Assembly (NCBI GenBank): GCA_026008535.1
Contig: BRKX01000003.1
Span: 65,993,001-66,057,000, forward strand
Origin: Perilla frutescens
Lineage: Eukaryota; Streptophyta; Magnoliopsida; Lamiales; Lamiaceae
Length of the DNA: 64,000 nucleotides
Direction: 5' to 3'
Below are positions 36,040-48,142 of this stretch, piece after piece. The notes under the pieces are model-generated. The model had not been told where the DNA came from. It did no database searches and worked only from the letters and a program-made list of their open reading frames with translations. The translations under genes were made by a program, and so were the position numbers. Every line of letters begins with the position of its first letter. The stretch's first letter is position 1.

Positions 36040-36760
36040 AAGATTCTGATTGGATCATAGCCATATAAGAAGAGTTGAACCAGTTCACAAGAAATGATGT
36101 ATGGTTTCTTGTTGATAGGCTAAAAACCCAGAAAGCCATTGGAACAAAGTGGGTTTTTTCGCAACAAATTGGACGAGCAAGGCGTCATCACAAGGAACAA
36201 AGAAAGACTGATAGCCAAGGGATACTCTCAAAGTGAAGAGATCGACTTTGATGAGACATTTGCACCAGTTGCAAGATTAGAAGCTATCAGACTGTTCCTC
36301 ACCTATGCAACTCATAACAATTTCACAGTCTATCAAATGGATGTGAAAAGTGCATTTTTGCAAGAGATGCTCAAGAAAGATGTGTACGTCGAGCAACCAC
36401 CTGGATTTGAAATTGGAGATCAAGTCTTCAAACTGAAAAAACACTTTATAGGCTGAAGTAAGCACCCCGAGCCTGGTATGAAACCCTCACAACATTCTTG
36501 CTGAAGAATGGGTTTCAAAAAGGAGTCATTGATCAAACTCTATTTAGAATAGAATGATCAACTGAGTTCTTAATGGTTCAAATTTATGTGGATGACATAA
36601 TATTTCGATCAAAGAGTAAAGATCTATGCACTCGTTTCGCTTAACTGATACAAAGCAAATTCGAGATGAGCATGATGGGAGAAATGACATTCTTCCTAGG
36701 ACTCCAAGTGAAGCAGCTCAAGGATGGGATATTCATCAACTAAGCCAAGTATAGAAAAGA
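36040..36760 (+). pseudogene. SIRE reverse transcriptase
   Basis: Motifs in order: IGTKWVF (near 36140), [31 protein letters not shown] with its catalytic Asp, [10 protein letters not shown], and YVDD at 36585-36596, which is the active-site motif. A frameshift near 36160 and others near 36455 break the frame. Confidence 0.9.
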
Positions 36761-37055
36761 GCTAGTCAAGAAGTTTGAAACTGATAAGGGAAAAACTATT
36801 AAGATTCCCATTAACACATCAGTTCAACTGACTCTCAATGAAGAAGGAGAATCAGTTAGACAAACTTACTACAGAGGCATCATTGGTTCGCTTCTCTCTC
36901 TAACTGCCAGTCGACCAGACATCTCATATTCAGTCGGCTTATGTGCACGATACCAAGCCAATCTGAAGAATAGTCATCTTGAAGCAGCAAAGAGAATCAT
37001 CAAGTACCTCAAAGGAACCATAAATCTTAGATTATGGTATCTCAGAGATGACAGC

Positions 37056-37505
37056 TTGAGTCTAATGGGATATTCAGACTCAGACTTCGGTGGATGCAAG
37101 ATTAACATGAAGAGTACCAGTGGAACATGTCAGTTTCTTGGTCACAAACTGATATCCTGGTTCAGTAAGAAGCAGTACTCAATTGCCACGTCAACAACTG
37201 AAGCAGAATATGTAGCTTCTGGAAGCTGTTGTACACAGATACTCTGGATGAAGCAGCAGTTGAAGGATTACAAGGTCGAAACTGATGAAGTACCTATCTT
37301 CTGTGACAACAATAGTACTATTGCGATTTCTCAGAATCTAGTTCTACATTTGAGAACAAAGCACATTAATATCATACATCACTTCATCAGAGATCACATC
37401 GAGAAGAAAAACATATGCATCCAATATGTCAATACAGAGAGGCAGATAGCTGACATCTTCACAAAGCCATTGCCAGAAGCAAGATTCATGGAGCTATGTA
37501 TCTAA
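37056..37505 (+). pseudogene. SIRE RNase H domain
   Basis: An open frame of 149 codons contains GYSDSDFGGCKINMKSTSGT, WFSKKQYSIATSTTEAEYVA and HFIRDHIEKKNICIQYVNTE, then IADIFTKPLPE. This is the standard C-terminal end of copia polyproteins. It is one of the best preserved parts of the element. Confidence 0.9.
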
Positions 37506-38309
37506 CTGGGGTTATTGGAACTAGCTTCAGAAGATGAAGATGATCAACTGAATGAGAGAGTGCAGAAGGCAACTCCAACTGATGAGATGAAAAGAGGAGA
37601 AGCTGCAAACTGAACCAAATGTGCATCAGTTTAGTCAGCAAAAGGGTCCTAAACTGGTCCAGCCATCAGTTCAAGAAAAGCAAGCTGAAAAACTTGCAAA
37701 CTAATGAGAGGCATAGAAGCTGAGAAGTTAAAGGAACTAATCAAAAGTTCAATCAGCTCAAACTGGAAGAACAACTCATGATCAACTAAAACAAGCAGCT
37801 AAACTGAAAGGAGAACTGGAAGCCATCTCAACTGAAGAAAAAGCTGAACTGAAAAGTGATCTCAGTTAAAACTGATCAAGCTAACTGGAGATGTAGCCAA
37901 GTCATCTGATGACGTCAGCAACTCAAAGCCACGCGGAAGCTCAGGAGAGAGAGATTTGAACAAATAAGTTCAAATTTAATTTTATTAAGTGAATGGTAAA
38001 ATGACGTGTCAATCCATTTTTACCGTTGGACCCACTTCCCCTCTCCTCATTTACTCCCAATGGATAGATTTGCATATCAATCGACTGATTTATCCAACCG
38101 TTGAAATCGGAGTACCCAAATCGTCTCAAGCGTTGATTCACAACAATAGCTGAATCTACAAAAGTTACCCTGCTGAATCAAGAGTTAAAATCCCTTCTTA
38201 CTCTTCTCAAACTGAGAAATCCTAGATCCCCAAAATACCAATTGAAGAACTTAGTCAGATAATCCATCCATTAATCAAAGCCCTCAGATAAAATCCCCAC
38301 AAAATTATC

Positions 38310-41080
38310 ATGGCCAAGAACAACCTACAAACTGTTCGATGAAAGTTCAATTTCAGGGCAACTGGAGAGTAATCTCAGAGATTCCAAGTGAATCTATACA
38401 GAGAAAAGTTTCTAGATGAAACTGCTTTCAGAGAAAAATGTTCAAACTCTCCTCTATGTTATTCCATTATCACCAAGATCGAGTTGGATTACGAGAGTTC
38501 ACCGGAGTTGCTCCCAACAAGATCTATCCAGAACCCGTTTGTGAGTTTTATCTGAACTTAAAGGCACACAGTGATAAAATCACAACTAAAGTGAGAGGAG
38601 TGGAACTGGAAATCACTCCAGAATCCTTAGGAATGATATTTCACCTCTTAATTGAAGGAATAAAGTTGGAAGAGGTAGACGTCAATCCATAGAAAATCTA
38701 CAATAGCTAGAAGAAAGATGACGTTATGAAGCCTTCAAAAGGACCACTCTTATCTCGTGCTTCCAAGAAGAATACAAGATCCTAGCATCAGTAGCAACAA
38801 GAATAATTGTTGGGATTACAGGAAGCCACTCTGAAATGTCAGTACCAAAGTACAAAGTGTGCTGGGTGATATTTCAGGGAATCAAAGTCAACTGGGCTCA
38901 GTACTTCTATGATCAAATCAAGAAGTACGTAGATATTGTTGAAGACAACTAGAGTGACAAGGAGTTCAACCAGAACATGTGCTTTCCCTGCAGAATCAGC
39001 AAATTGCTCGAGGAAGAACTCAGTTTCACATCAACTGAAACTGATACTCTATTGATGGAGAAAGCTGATTATATACCAATGGCCATTAGAAGGCAGCAAG
39101 GGCCAAAAGCACTAAGTATCAAAGGTTCAAGCAAAACTGAAGAGACAGTTAGTAGAAAGTGAAAGGAGAAGAAGGTTGTTACAGAACCTCATCAGAGTGA
39201 CTCTGACCTTGAAGATCACATACCAATCAGTCGCTTAAGAGGAACACCAATTTAGGCTCAACCTCTACAGCAGATTGCTCCTAATACAGGCAGCTCAGAA
39301 TCTCTTGAAGCTCACAAATCTTATCACTCCAAGAAGACTACGATAAGATCAACTCAAATCAAGGATGAAGTTGGGAAATCCAAAAAGTTAGATAAAGGAA
39401 AGAAGAAAAGAGCAGGACCACCCCTCCACCAGAACTGCCTCATTTTAGTGTCAAAACCTTTGATATGGCACCAGATGAAGATTCAATAATACCATACGGA
39501 GGAGTTCCTCCAAGAAACTCTAAAGCTGACTACTTCAGAATGACTTGTCCTCCAATGGATAGGACAACTGGAAATAGAAGAGCTCGATCAGAAGCTGAAG
39601 CAGCTAAGCAACGAGCTGATAAAAATGTTTCAGAATTCATAAAGAAGAACTTTTAAGAAATTGTTGCTGACTCAAAAGCACTACGCAAAGCCTTCACAAG
39701 GTACTGCTATTGGTATCTATGGAGACACTGTCTTAATTTAGAAGCTCATTTTCTTCTAACAGCCCTACATAGGATGAGTTTCTGGAGAAAGGAAGAAAAA
39801 TGTAGTACACAGTGGGCAGGATAAAGAACTCCTGAACAAAATTCAATTAATACCTTGAGGAGAAAGCTAAATCTCCAAAGAAGCCACTCAAAACCAGCCG
39901 AGCAGACACTGGCTGAAGTAATGAACAACTTACTCAATTGGGCCAGCATTGAACTGCCATAACTGCAAACCCAAGAAGAACAAGAGCTCTGAAACAATCC
40001 CCAAGTGCATCAATACTGGGTGTTAAATGAGGTCTACAAGATCAGAGAGCAACGACAACAACAAATTACTGAAGAAATTCAAAGACAAAATTGGCAAGGC
40101 CATAATCAGACATCAACTGCTGAGACCTCTACATCCAAATCTACTGCAATTCGTCAAGTCTCAAGGCAGCTCAGATTCAAGGATTCTCCTCAAACTGATA
40201 GGATTGTAGTTGATCTCATTATAGATTCTCCTAACACTCGATCTACAACTGAAGAAGGAACTCATAAGTATACAACTGACTTGGAGTTCGAAGAGATGCT
40301 CAGATCACCAATTCGACAAACTAAAGGGCCAATCTAGCAAGCTGATATACCTGAGGAACATTATGAGTCTCAAACTGCTCCAACTGAAAGGCTCAAGTTA
40401 CTGAGAAAACTGAGAATGGGGCAGACTTCCTACTGTCGCTTGCTACTCTTGTCAAGCCAATCTCCTAGTTTGATCCCTCAGTAGGAGTGTCAATTGCTCA
40501 CGCTAATGAGGAGCCAATCACAGAAGACGTTCCAACTGATCAAGTTGATGAAGAGCCAATTATGGAAAATCTGACTGATCAGTTGGATGAGCAGTAGCAA
40601 GGCTACACGGGTTCACTAGCCGTGGTGATATATGTGGATCCAAATCAGCCAGGATCGCAGCTTACAGCGCCACTAGAGAAGAGCTACGGAGAAACAGAAA
40701 TCCTGGAAAATCCTGAGCAATCCAAGACAGTTCCCTGTGACGAGCTTGAAGGAACTAAAGATGGAGAAGAAGTCATATCATGAGGTGATGAACTTTTGTT
40801 TAATAATAACATTCTAACTCTCCATGAAGATACAACTACTGTAGTTCAGTTCCGAGAGCAGCCAGAAAGCTCCATTGCTCAGTTCACAGTTCAGCATGAA
40901 AAACTATTTCGCAGTATCCAACAACAACTCAAGCTGCACGGTGAGCTCATCAAGAAGCTGCAGTTACAGGCAGGAGCTCAGCAAACTGAAGCAGAATCAT
41001 CTAGCAGCGACAAAACTGGTGAGCCAGCAGCTAAAAGACAGAAGACTGAGCACAAGAAGGATTAGAGACGGATCAAGCTC
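38310..41080 (+). pseudogene. SIRE env-like region, degenerate
   Basis: About 2.8 kb downstream of RNase H and in the same orientation. The only well-conserved stretch is at 38438-38692 (LREFTGVAPNKIYPEPVCEF; TTKVRGVELEITPESLGMIF), which resembles the plant-transposon domain of SIRE env-like ORFs. The rest falls into short ORFs rich in Gln, Glu, Ser and Thr with many stops, ending near 41065. The name is historical; nothing here demonstrates membrane or envelope function. Confidence 0.65.
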
Positions 41081-41160
41081 AGCTGATTAGGATCTCTAAA
41101 TTTTCTTCTTGTAACTTAGTCTATTAATCTTTTTGATCAATAAAATATTTATTGATAAAA

Positions 41161-42270
41161 TGCCATGTTAGCAAGACCATTTGAATTTTCTTACCGTTGA
41201 ATCTCTGATAACGGCATTTTCAACTAGTGACCTGCAACACACTCGGTGTCACTTCTAATCGGTAAGACGTATCTTAACAACTATACTAATTATGTAATCA
41301 CTCGACACAACATAACTTTCTAAATTTGATAACTTTAGGCCCATAGTCCTAAACTTGAAAATATCACAATTATGGGGGATTTTATCCGAGCATAATATCA
41401 TTATAAGTTATAAGGTCCATTAACCCAACACAACAACATAATTCAAGAATTCAACTGTTTTATAGGGGTTGCAATCCTAACATAACAACATTTCACGAAT
41501 TCAACAGTTATAAGGGTGATCAGCCCCACATAACGATGTAGTAATCACACGGCCATTAAATCCCACTGACCACTATTTTCTTTGTAGTAAAAACAACCGC
41601 AAGTGTACGGTGTAATTGTAATACGTAGTGAGCAAGAGTATAATATCCACAAGGATGGTAATGCAAATAACAATGTGAAATTAAAATATATACACCTCAT
41701 CAATATCTAGACACTTAGATAATTGAAGAGACAACATGAAAATCATTACATTAAAAGAAAATCACATGAGCCCGAATTGGGAGGTAATAAACCCTAATTG
41801 GGAACGGTGAACCCTAGTGGAAAATGTCACATCAAATTTAGCCTCCCATTTCTATGACCATGCTTCACCAGTCTCTGAATTAATTTTAGCATGATACTAC
41901 TATCATTTTAGCATCATAGAAACACTAGTTCGTCTATAATAAACTGTGAACTGTAATAACGTCATAAACACGAATATGAGAAGGTTAAGATTATGATAAA
42001 ATTAAAAATAAAAGTTCCTAATTAAAAACATTAGTACGTGATGGAAAAAATTAATCTAAATACATAAATAATAATTAGTATGTTAAAATAATTATGACTT
42101 TTATTCTATGAAATAATATATCATATTTCGTCCCGCGTAAATCATTAGGTACGAAAATGTAAATAAAATTAAATTTAATGAACAGTTGAGATATTCAAAT
42201 TAAAAGTTGTGTGTGCTCAGAAACCTGCAACGAGCATATATTAAACACAATTAAATTAAATAAAATAATT
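41161..42270. other. Degenerate repeat DNA, including an inverted Tat/Athila-like LTR end
   Basis: At 41585-41660 the minus strand repeats the LTR end seen at about 7945-8015: 'gtggatattatactcttgctcac' followed by 'ccgtacacttgcggt'. The rest is AT-rich with short 'cataacaacat' repeats (41420-41500). No gene was found. Confidence 0.45.
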
Positions 42271-42660
42271 AATAAAAATAATGGACCCTTTGAAATTCTA
42301 GAACGAATTGGTGATATGGCTTATCGCTTGGCTTTGCCTTCCGGTTTGTCTGTAGTTCACAACGTGTTCTATGTTTTTATGTTAAGAAAGTATTTACTTG
42401 AATAAGGTCACACCATCAACCATGAAGAAGTGCAACTCCACAGAGACCTAACTTATGAAGAGGAACCAGTTGCCATTCTTGGCCGAAAAAAGCACGAGTT
42501 GAGGAATTATCAAGTAATGTTAATTAAAGTGCAATGAAGTAGGCATGGAAAGGAAGAGGTAACTTGGGAACGCGAAGAGAACATCCTAGTAAAGTACCCG
42601 TCATTAGGACAACTGATAAGACCAATTTTGAGGATGAATTTTTTTTTAGTGGGTAGGGTT
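42270..42660 (+). pseudogene. 3' end of a Ty3/gypsy chromovirus polyprotein (integrase tail and chromodomain)
   Basis: The translation reads NGPFEILERIGDMAYRLALP, then LSVVHNVFYVFMLRKY and INHEEVQLHRDLTYEEEPVA. It continues into a chromodomain-like tail (LRNYQ...EVTWEREENILVKYPSL). This is the standard integrase C terminus of Tekay/Del-type elements. The LTR start TGTAACACC follows at 42660. Stops at 42403 and 42535 show decay. Confidence 0.85.
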
Positions 42661-42951
42661 GTAACACCACGTTTTTTAAGTGTTAAATATTTTTTTATTT
42701 AATTAATTAATTTGAATTGCTTTGTTTTGTTTTTAATTATTGGTATTCAATAAAAATTAATTGGACTATGAATGTATTTATAAATAAATAAATAGCATGA
42801 TCACATTAACAACCGCATATACTTTCAACATGTTTTTATTCTATATTATATTACTTCATATAAGAAAAAAAGTATATTCTAATAAAAAGAGATTTCGTAT
42901 TTACGTACATACCAATATTTTTGTTATTTATATATATATATATTCTTGCAA

Positions 42952-43640
42952 AAAGCTGTTATGCATACCCGGTGACAGCCACAATGTATGCCGATTAATT
43001 TTTTTAACGCAGGGAACCTCCTCCAGAGAGTTCTGTTCAAGAACTAATCGACTGTCTGTACAAAGAGTATCCTCCCAAAAACTTTGATGGAATTGTGCCC
43101 AAAAAGGGGATTGCCTAACACCCTTTATCACGCATTTCAATATGTAAAGAAATTTGGGTTGTACTCCCAAACACAGTATCTATTTGTTGGTGGGGTTCAA
43201 AATTTTAGCAGGCGGAGATGGATTATCTGAGTAAAATTATTTTTTCTAATTAATATTTTTTTCATCTCATGGTCTAATATTTGAATTCTTGTCTCGTAGG
43301 ATCTTAAAATTTTCATTGTAGATTATGAGAAGATTCGCAATCATGATTTGATTCTCAAACATCAAACACTTGACAGATAAACCACTCACAGGTTGTGTTC
43401 CATTTGTGTGGAGTTTTAGGATATAGAGTCATCGTGTAAGTATTAAAACAATGAAAAAATACTATTTTTAATATTTATTTCTTGTTTTCCATTCCAATTA
43501 TTTTCTATTTTCTTTTTGTCTTTTCTCTCTTCAGGATGAAGTGTACCAAGGGTCTCCTACAGACGAGTTGGAAGGGATATAAGGTAATCAGAGCTTTTGC
43601 CATGTCGTAACTCTTGTAGGGTATGGTGACATTGTTGACC
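42952..43640 (+). pseudogene. Papain-like (C1A) cysteine protease fragment, unit 1
   Basis: Four exon-like pieces are read with gaps. The first is an active-site piece (KSCYAYPVTATMYAD in the best frames of the array). The second starts at about 43013 with the SVQELIDC-like stretch and YHAFQYVKKFGLYSQ. The third starts at about 43300 after a 'cgtag' acceptor (DLKIFI). The fourth starts at about 43535 (DEVYQGSPTDELEGI, then CHVVTLVGYGD). In papain-type enzymes these are the Cys25 region, the SEQELVDC region and the HAV..VGYG region with the catalytic His. Here an extra G near 43110 shifts the frame and the donor after the second piece is CTGAGT, not GTGAGT. Confidence 0.7.
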
Positions 43641-44103
43641 AATAAAAACACGAGTTGAGGAATTATCAAGTAATGTTAATTATAGTGCAATGGAGTGGGC
43701 ATGGAAATGAAGAGGCAACTTGGGAACGCGAAGATGACATCCTAGTAAAGTACCCGTTATTAGGACAATTGGTAAGACCAATTTTGTGTACGGATTTTTT
43801 TAATGGGTAGGATTGTAACACCACATTTTTTAAGTGTTAAATAATTTTTTACTTAATTAATTAATTTGAATTGCTTTATTTTGTTTTAATTATTGGTATT
43901 CAATAGGGTTAATTGTACTATGAATGTATTTATAAATAAATAAATAGCATGATCACATTAACAACCGACTATACTTTCAACATGTTTTTATTCTATATTA
44001 TATTACTTCATACAAGAAAAAAGTATATCCTAATAGAAAGATATTTCGTATTTACATACATACCAACATTTTTGTTATTTATATATATATAGATATATTC
44101 TTG

Positions 44104-44815
44104 CAAAAAGCTGTTATGCATACCCGGTAACAGCCACAATGTATGCCTATTAGTTTTTGTAACACATGGAACCTCCTTCTGAGGGCTATGTTCAAGAACT
44201 AATGGACTATCTGCACAAAGAGTATCCTCCCAAAAACTTGATGGAATTGTGCCTAAAAAGGGATTGCCTAACACCCTTTATCACGCATTTCGATATGTAA
44301 AGAAATTTGGGTTGTACTCCCAAACATAGTAGCTATTTGTTGGTGGGTTCAGACTTTTAGCAGGCCGAAGATAGATCATGTGAATAAAATTATATTTTCT
44401 AATTAATAATGTTTTCATCTAATGGTCTAATATTAGAATTCTTGTCTCGTAGGATCTTAAAATTTTCATTGGAGATATGAAAAATCCGCAATCATGATTT
44501 GATTCTCAGAAATCAAATATTTGACAGAGAAGTCAATCACTGATTGTGTTCCATTTGTGAGGAGTTTTAGGATATGGAGTCATTGTGTAAATATTAAAAC
44601 AATGTACATACTATTTTTAATATTTATTTCTTGTTTTCCATTTCAATTATTTTCTATTTTCTTTTTGCCTTTTCTCTTTTCAGGATGAAGTGTACCGAGG
44701 TCCTTCTACAGAAGAGTTGGAAGGGATATGAGGTAATCAGAGCTTTTACCATGCCGTAACTCTTGTAGGGTATGGTGACATTGATGGAGCTAATGACTAT
44801 TATATATGTCATTCT
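44104..44815 (+). pseudogene. Papain-like (C1A) cysteine protease fragment, unit 2
   Basis: Same order of pieces as unit 1. The second piece reads SEGYVQELMDYLHKEYPPK before a frame shift, then LPNTLYHAFRYVKKFGLYSQ. The donor GTGAATAAA and the 'cgtag' and 'ttcag' acceptors are recognisable. The fourth piece retains EVYRGPSTEELEGI and HAVTLVGYGDIDGANDYYI, the region carrying the catalytic His, before it runs into the gypsy tail. Confidence 0.7.
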
Positions 44816-45274
44816 TGACCAAAAAAAGCACGAGTTGAGGAATTATCAAGTAATGTTAATTATAGTTCAATGGAGTTGGCATGGAAAGGAAAAGGCAACG
44901 TGGGAACTCGAAGAGGATATCCTAGTAAAGTACCTGTCATTAGGACAACCGGTAAAACCAATTTCGATGAAGAAATTTTTTAGTGGGTAGGGTCGTAACA
45001 CCACATTTTTTAAGTGTTAAATATTTATTTATTTAATTAATTAATTTGAATTGCTTTATTTTGTTTTTAATTATTGGTATTCAATAAAATTAATTGGACT
45101 ATGAATGTATTTATAAATAAATAAATAGCATAATCACATTAACAACCGACTATACTTTCAACATGTTTTTATTCTATATTATATTACTTCATATAAGAAA
45201 AAAGTATATCCTAATAGAAAGATATTTCTTATTTACATACATACCAATGTTTTTGTTATTTATATATATATTCT

Positions 45275-45956
45275 TGCAAAAAGTTGTTATGCATACCCGG
45301 TGACAACCATAATGTATGCCGATTAGTTTTTGTAATGCTGGGAACCTCTTTCTGAGGGCTATGTTCAAGAACTAATGGACTGTCTGCACAAAGAGTATCC
45401 TCCCAAAAATTTTGATGGAATTGTGCCCCAAAAGGGATTTCCTAACACCCTTTATCACGCATTTCGATACATATAGAAATTTGGGTTGTACTCCCAAACA
45501 CAGTATCTATTTGTTGGTGGGGTTAAGACTTTTAGTAGCCCGGAAATAGATCATGTGAGTAAAATTATTTTTTCTAATTAATAATTTTTTCATCTCATGA
45601 TCTAATATTTGAATTATTGTCTCGTAGGATCTTAAAATTTTCATTGGAGATTATGAGAATATTCGCAATCATGATTTGATTCTTAAACATCAAACACTTG
45701 ACAGAGAACCTACTCACTGGTTGTGTTCCATTTGTGTGGAGTTTTAGGATATGAAGTCATCTTGTAAGTATTAAAACAATGCATATACTATTTTTAATAA
45801 TTATTTCTTGTTTTCTATTCCAATTATTTTCTTTTTTCTTTTTTCTTTTTGCCTTTTCTCTCTTCAGTATGAAGTGTACCAAGGGCCTCCTACAGAAGAG
45901 TTGGAAAGGATATGAGGTAATCAAAGCTTTTCCCATGCTGTAACTCTTGTAGGGTT
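45275..45956 (+). pseudogene. Papain-like (C1A) cysteine protease fragment, unit 3
   Basis: Same layout; SEGYVQELMDCLHKEYPPKN is open at the second piece. The unit is cut at 'actcttgtagggt' (45954) within the VGYG motif, where a foreign 1.7-kb segment begins. The missing end reappears as the start of unit 4 at 47656. Confidence 0.7.
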
Positions 45957-47655
45957 CAATGAAAAATAATAATACAATTCCAATGGACAATAATAAATGC
46001 CTACTGACTACTACTAATTAACTAATATATTTCATGTACAACAGTATTCATATAACTGTACAAATATTAATATTCATTTTTCTGTGAACTATCAATCAGG
46101 TGTAGGACATTATATAAAAAAAAATTACGATGATACATGCAACACGAACTTCGTGAAAATGGACTAAGGTATATGGCTAGGAGATGTTTATACATGGTTG
46201 CCTAGCGTCTTTGAACTTTGTTTTTCTTTTTTTCTTTAAATTTTTCGTTCTCCCAAGTGAGGTTTATTAAATTTGTTTTTTTTTTCTTTTTCTCGGAAAA
46301 CGTAAGTACCTTAATAAACTAATATAACTATACATACCATCCACACATTTATACTTTAAGCAAATAGTGTTTCACTATCAAATTTATTAATATTCTTCCA
46401 TTCTATTTTTTTGGGTTTCTCTAATTTTAATTTATTGTATTTTAGTTTAATTTTATAATTATTAATCAAAGTTCATTCAACCCTCATCATGATTAATAAT
46501 TGTTTTTTAGTATTTAAAATTCTTGATAAATTCATAATTAGGATTTTTTAAATTTTTATTATTTTTTTTATTGATAAATGTTGAATAATATGTTAAGTAA
46601 ATAAATAAATTTGATCATAATGGTTTCATAGTGAAGACCAGCGTGCTTCAATTTATTCTTTGATTATTATCATCAAGAAAACATATATCACATCAACCAT
46701 CTTCAACTCTTTTAACCATCGTCATTGGAAATCATTATAAATGGTTAAATAGAATATATATATATATATATATTGACTTGCTAAAATAAACATAGTTATA
46801 CTAAAAATGTTTAATCGTGAGATAATTAATCAATGAGATTACAATATATACATACATGAAACATTTTTTTTTTAATGAAGATGAAGAGTGGGGAATATAC
46901 TGTACACGTACATGAGGAGAAGGCTTTATTTTATTTTGCAAGAGTTTAATTGTGGAGATTATGAGGGTAAAAAAGTCAAATAAAATAATATTTGTATTAT
47001 AATTAAATTAGGGAACTATGAACAGAAAATTTTGGGCTATGGACACAATCACCTTATATTAATCAATCGGCCCAAATACAAGTGATAGGGTCCATCTGCG
47101 GTAAAAATATATAAAGCAGTAGGGTTAAAAAAATCATTCAAAAACTCTCCAGCTAAGTTAACGGCGCTCTCCGGCGATGGCGCTCAATGTTGGTGGCTGG
47201 TTGTTTGTTTGTTTTTATTTATTTATTTTAACAAAAATTGTGCACAATATTATCTTCTTTCCTGCTTATTCTCGTCTACATTTCTTCCGAGTCAATCAAA
47301 CCATCTTGCATGAACCCTTTTATAAACTTGAAAATTATTTGAAATTCTTCAATCTAAAGAGAGAGATTATGATGTGAAACATTTTGTGAGAATACATGCT
47401 ATAAATAGGAAGAAAAAATAAACACCGTCGCAAGAGTTGTGCTTTAGATCATTAATGATCTTTTTTTTAATATTTTATTTTTTATGACAGTTAATATTTA
47501 AAGATACCTAAGATCAACAATCCAACTAGGACGAGTACCGACTTTCCTCAGAGGTTCATATCGTTCCCACATTTTACTTATTTATTTAATGTTTTTATTG
47601 GAAGTTGCACAAACTTTAATGTATGTATTTCCAATATGTTTGATCCATCAACATA
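45957..47655. other. 1.7-kb segment inserted in the chimeric array
   Basis: It separates unit 3 ('ttgtagggt') from unit 4 ('atggagctaatgac'), which are adjacent in the intact unit apart from about 10 missing bases. It contains a degenerate relative of the 1228 MITE family (46390-46660). A possible gene 5' end lies near 47106-47200: TATATAAAG, then a 'tagggttaaaa' telo-box-like motif, then 'ctctccggcg' before an ATG at 47177 and a short MALNVGGWL frame. This may be a copied promoter and first exon; I do not recognise the gene. Confidence 0.45.
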
Positions 47656-48142
47656 ATGGAGCTAATGACTATTATATATGTCATTCTTGACCGAAAAAAG
47701 CACGAGTTGAGAAATTATCAAGAAATGTTAATGATAGTGCAATGGAGTGGGCATGGAAAGGAAGAGGCAACTTGGGAACACGAAGAGGACATCCTAGTAA
47801 AGTACCCGTCATTAGGACAATCAGTAAGACCAATTTCAAGGATGAAATTTTTTTTAGTGGGTAGGGTCGTAACACCACATTTTTTAAGTGTTAAATATTT
47901 TTTTATTTAATTAATTAATTTGAATTGCTTTATTTTGTTTTTAATTAGTGGTATTCAATAAAATTAATTGGACTATGAATGTATTTATAAATAGCATGAT
48001 CACATTAACAACCGCATATACTTTCAACATGTTTTTATTCTATATTATATATTACTTCATATAAGAAAAAAGTATATCCTAATAGAAAGAGATTTCGTAT
48101 TTACGTACATATCAACATTTTTGTTATTTATATATATGTTCT

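Larger units (their letters stand above)
30480..41160 (+). mobile_element. SIRE-type Ty1/copia retrotransposon, decayed, with env-like region and no visible 3' LTR
   Basis: In order: a 5' LTR ending about 32305, a primer-binding site for initiator tRNA-Met, gag, a long coiled-coil region, integrase, reverse transcriptase, RNase H, and then about 3 kb of additional coding-like sequence, which is the mark of the SIRE/Maximus lineage. Frameshifts and stops are frequent. The polypurine tract and 3' LTR expected beyond 41100 are absent, so the copy is truncated at its 3' end. The 5' border is uncertain: AACTG-rich sequence begins about 30715 and a purine tract (30545-30640) precedes it. The whole element is rich in the pentamer AACTG/CAGTT, on coding and non-coding parts alike. 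Confidence 0.85.

Noticed and set aside
38310..41080. An integrated virus with an envelope gene
   Set aside because: The order gag, integrase, reverse transcriptase, RNase H, env-like region is that of SIRE-type copia retrotransposons, which are plant genome residents; no virus-specific gene was seen.
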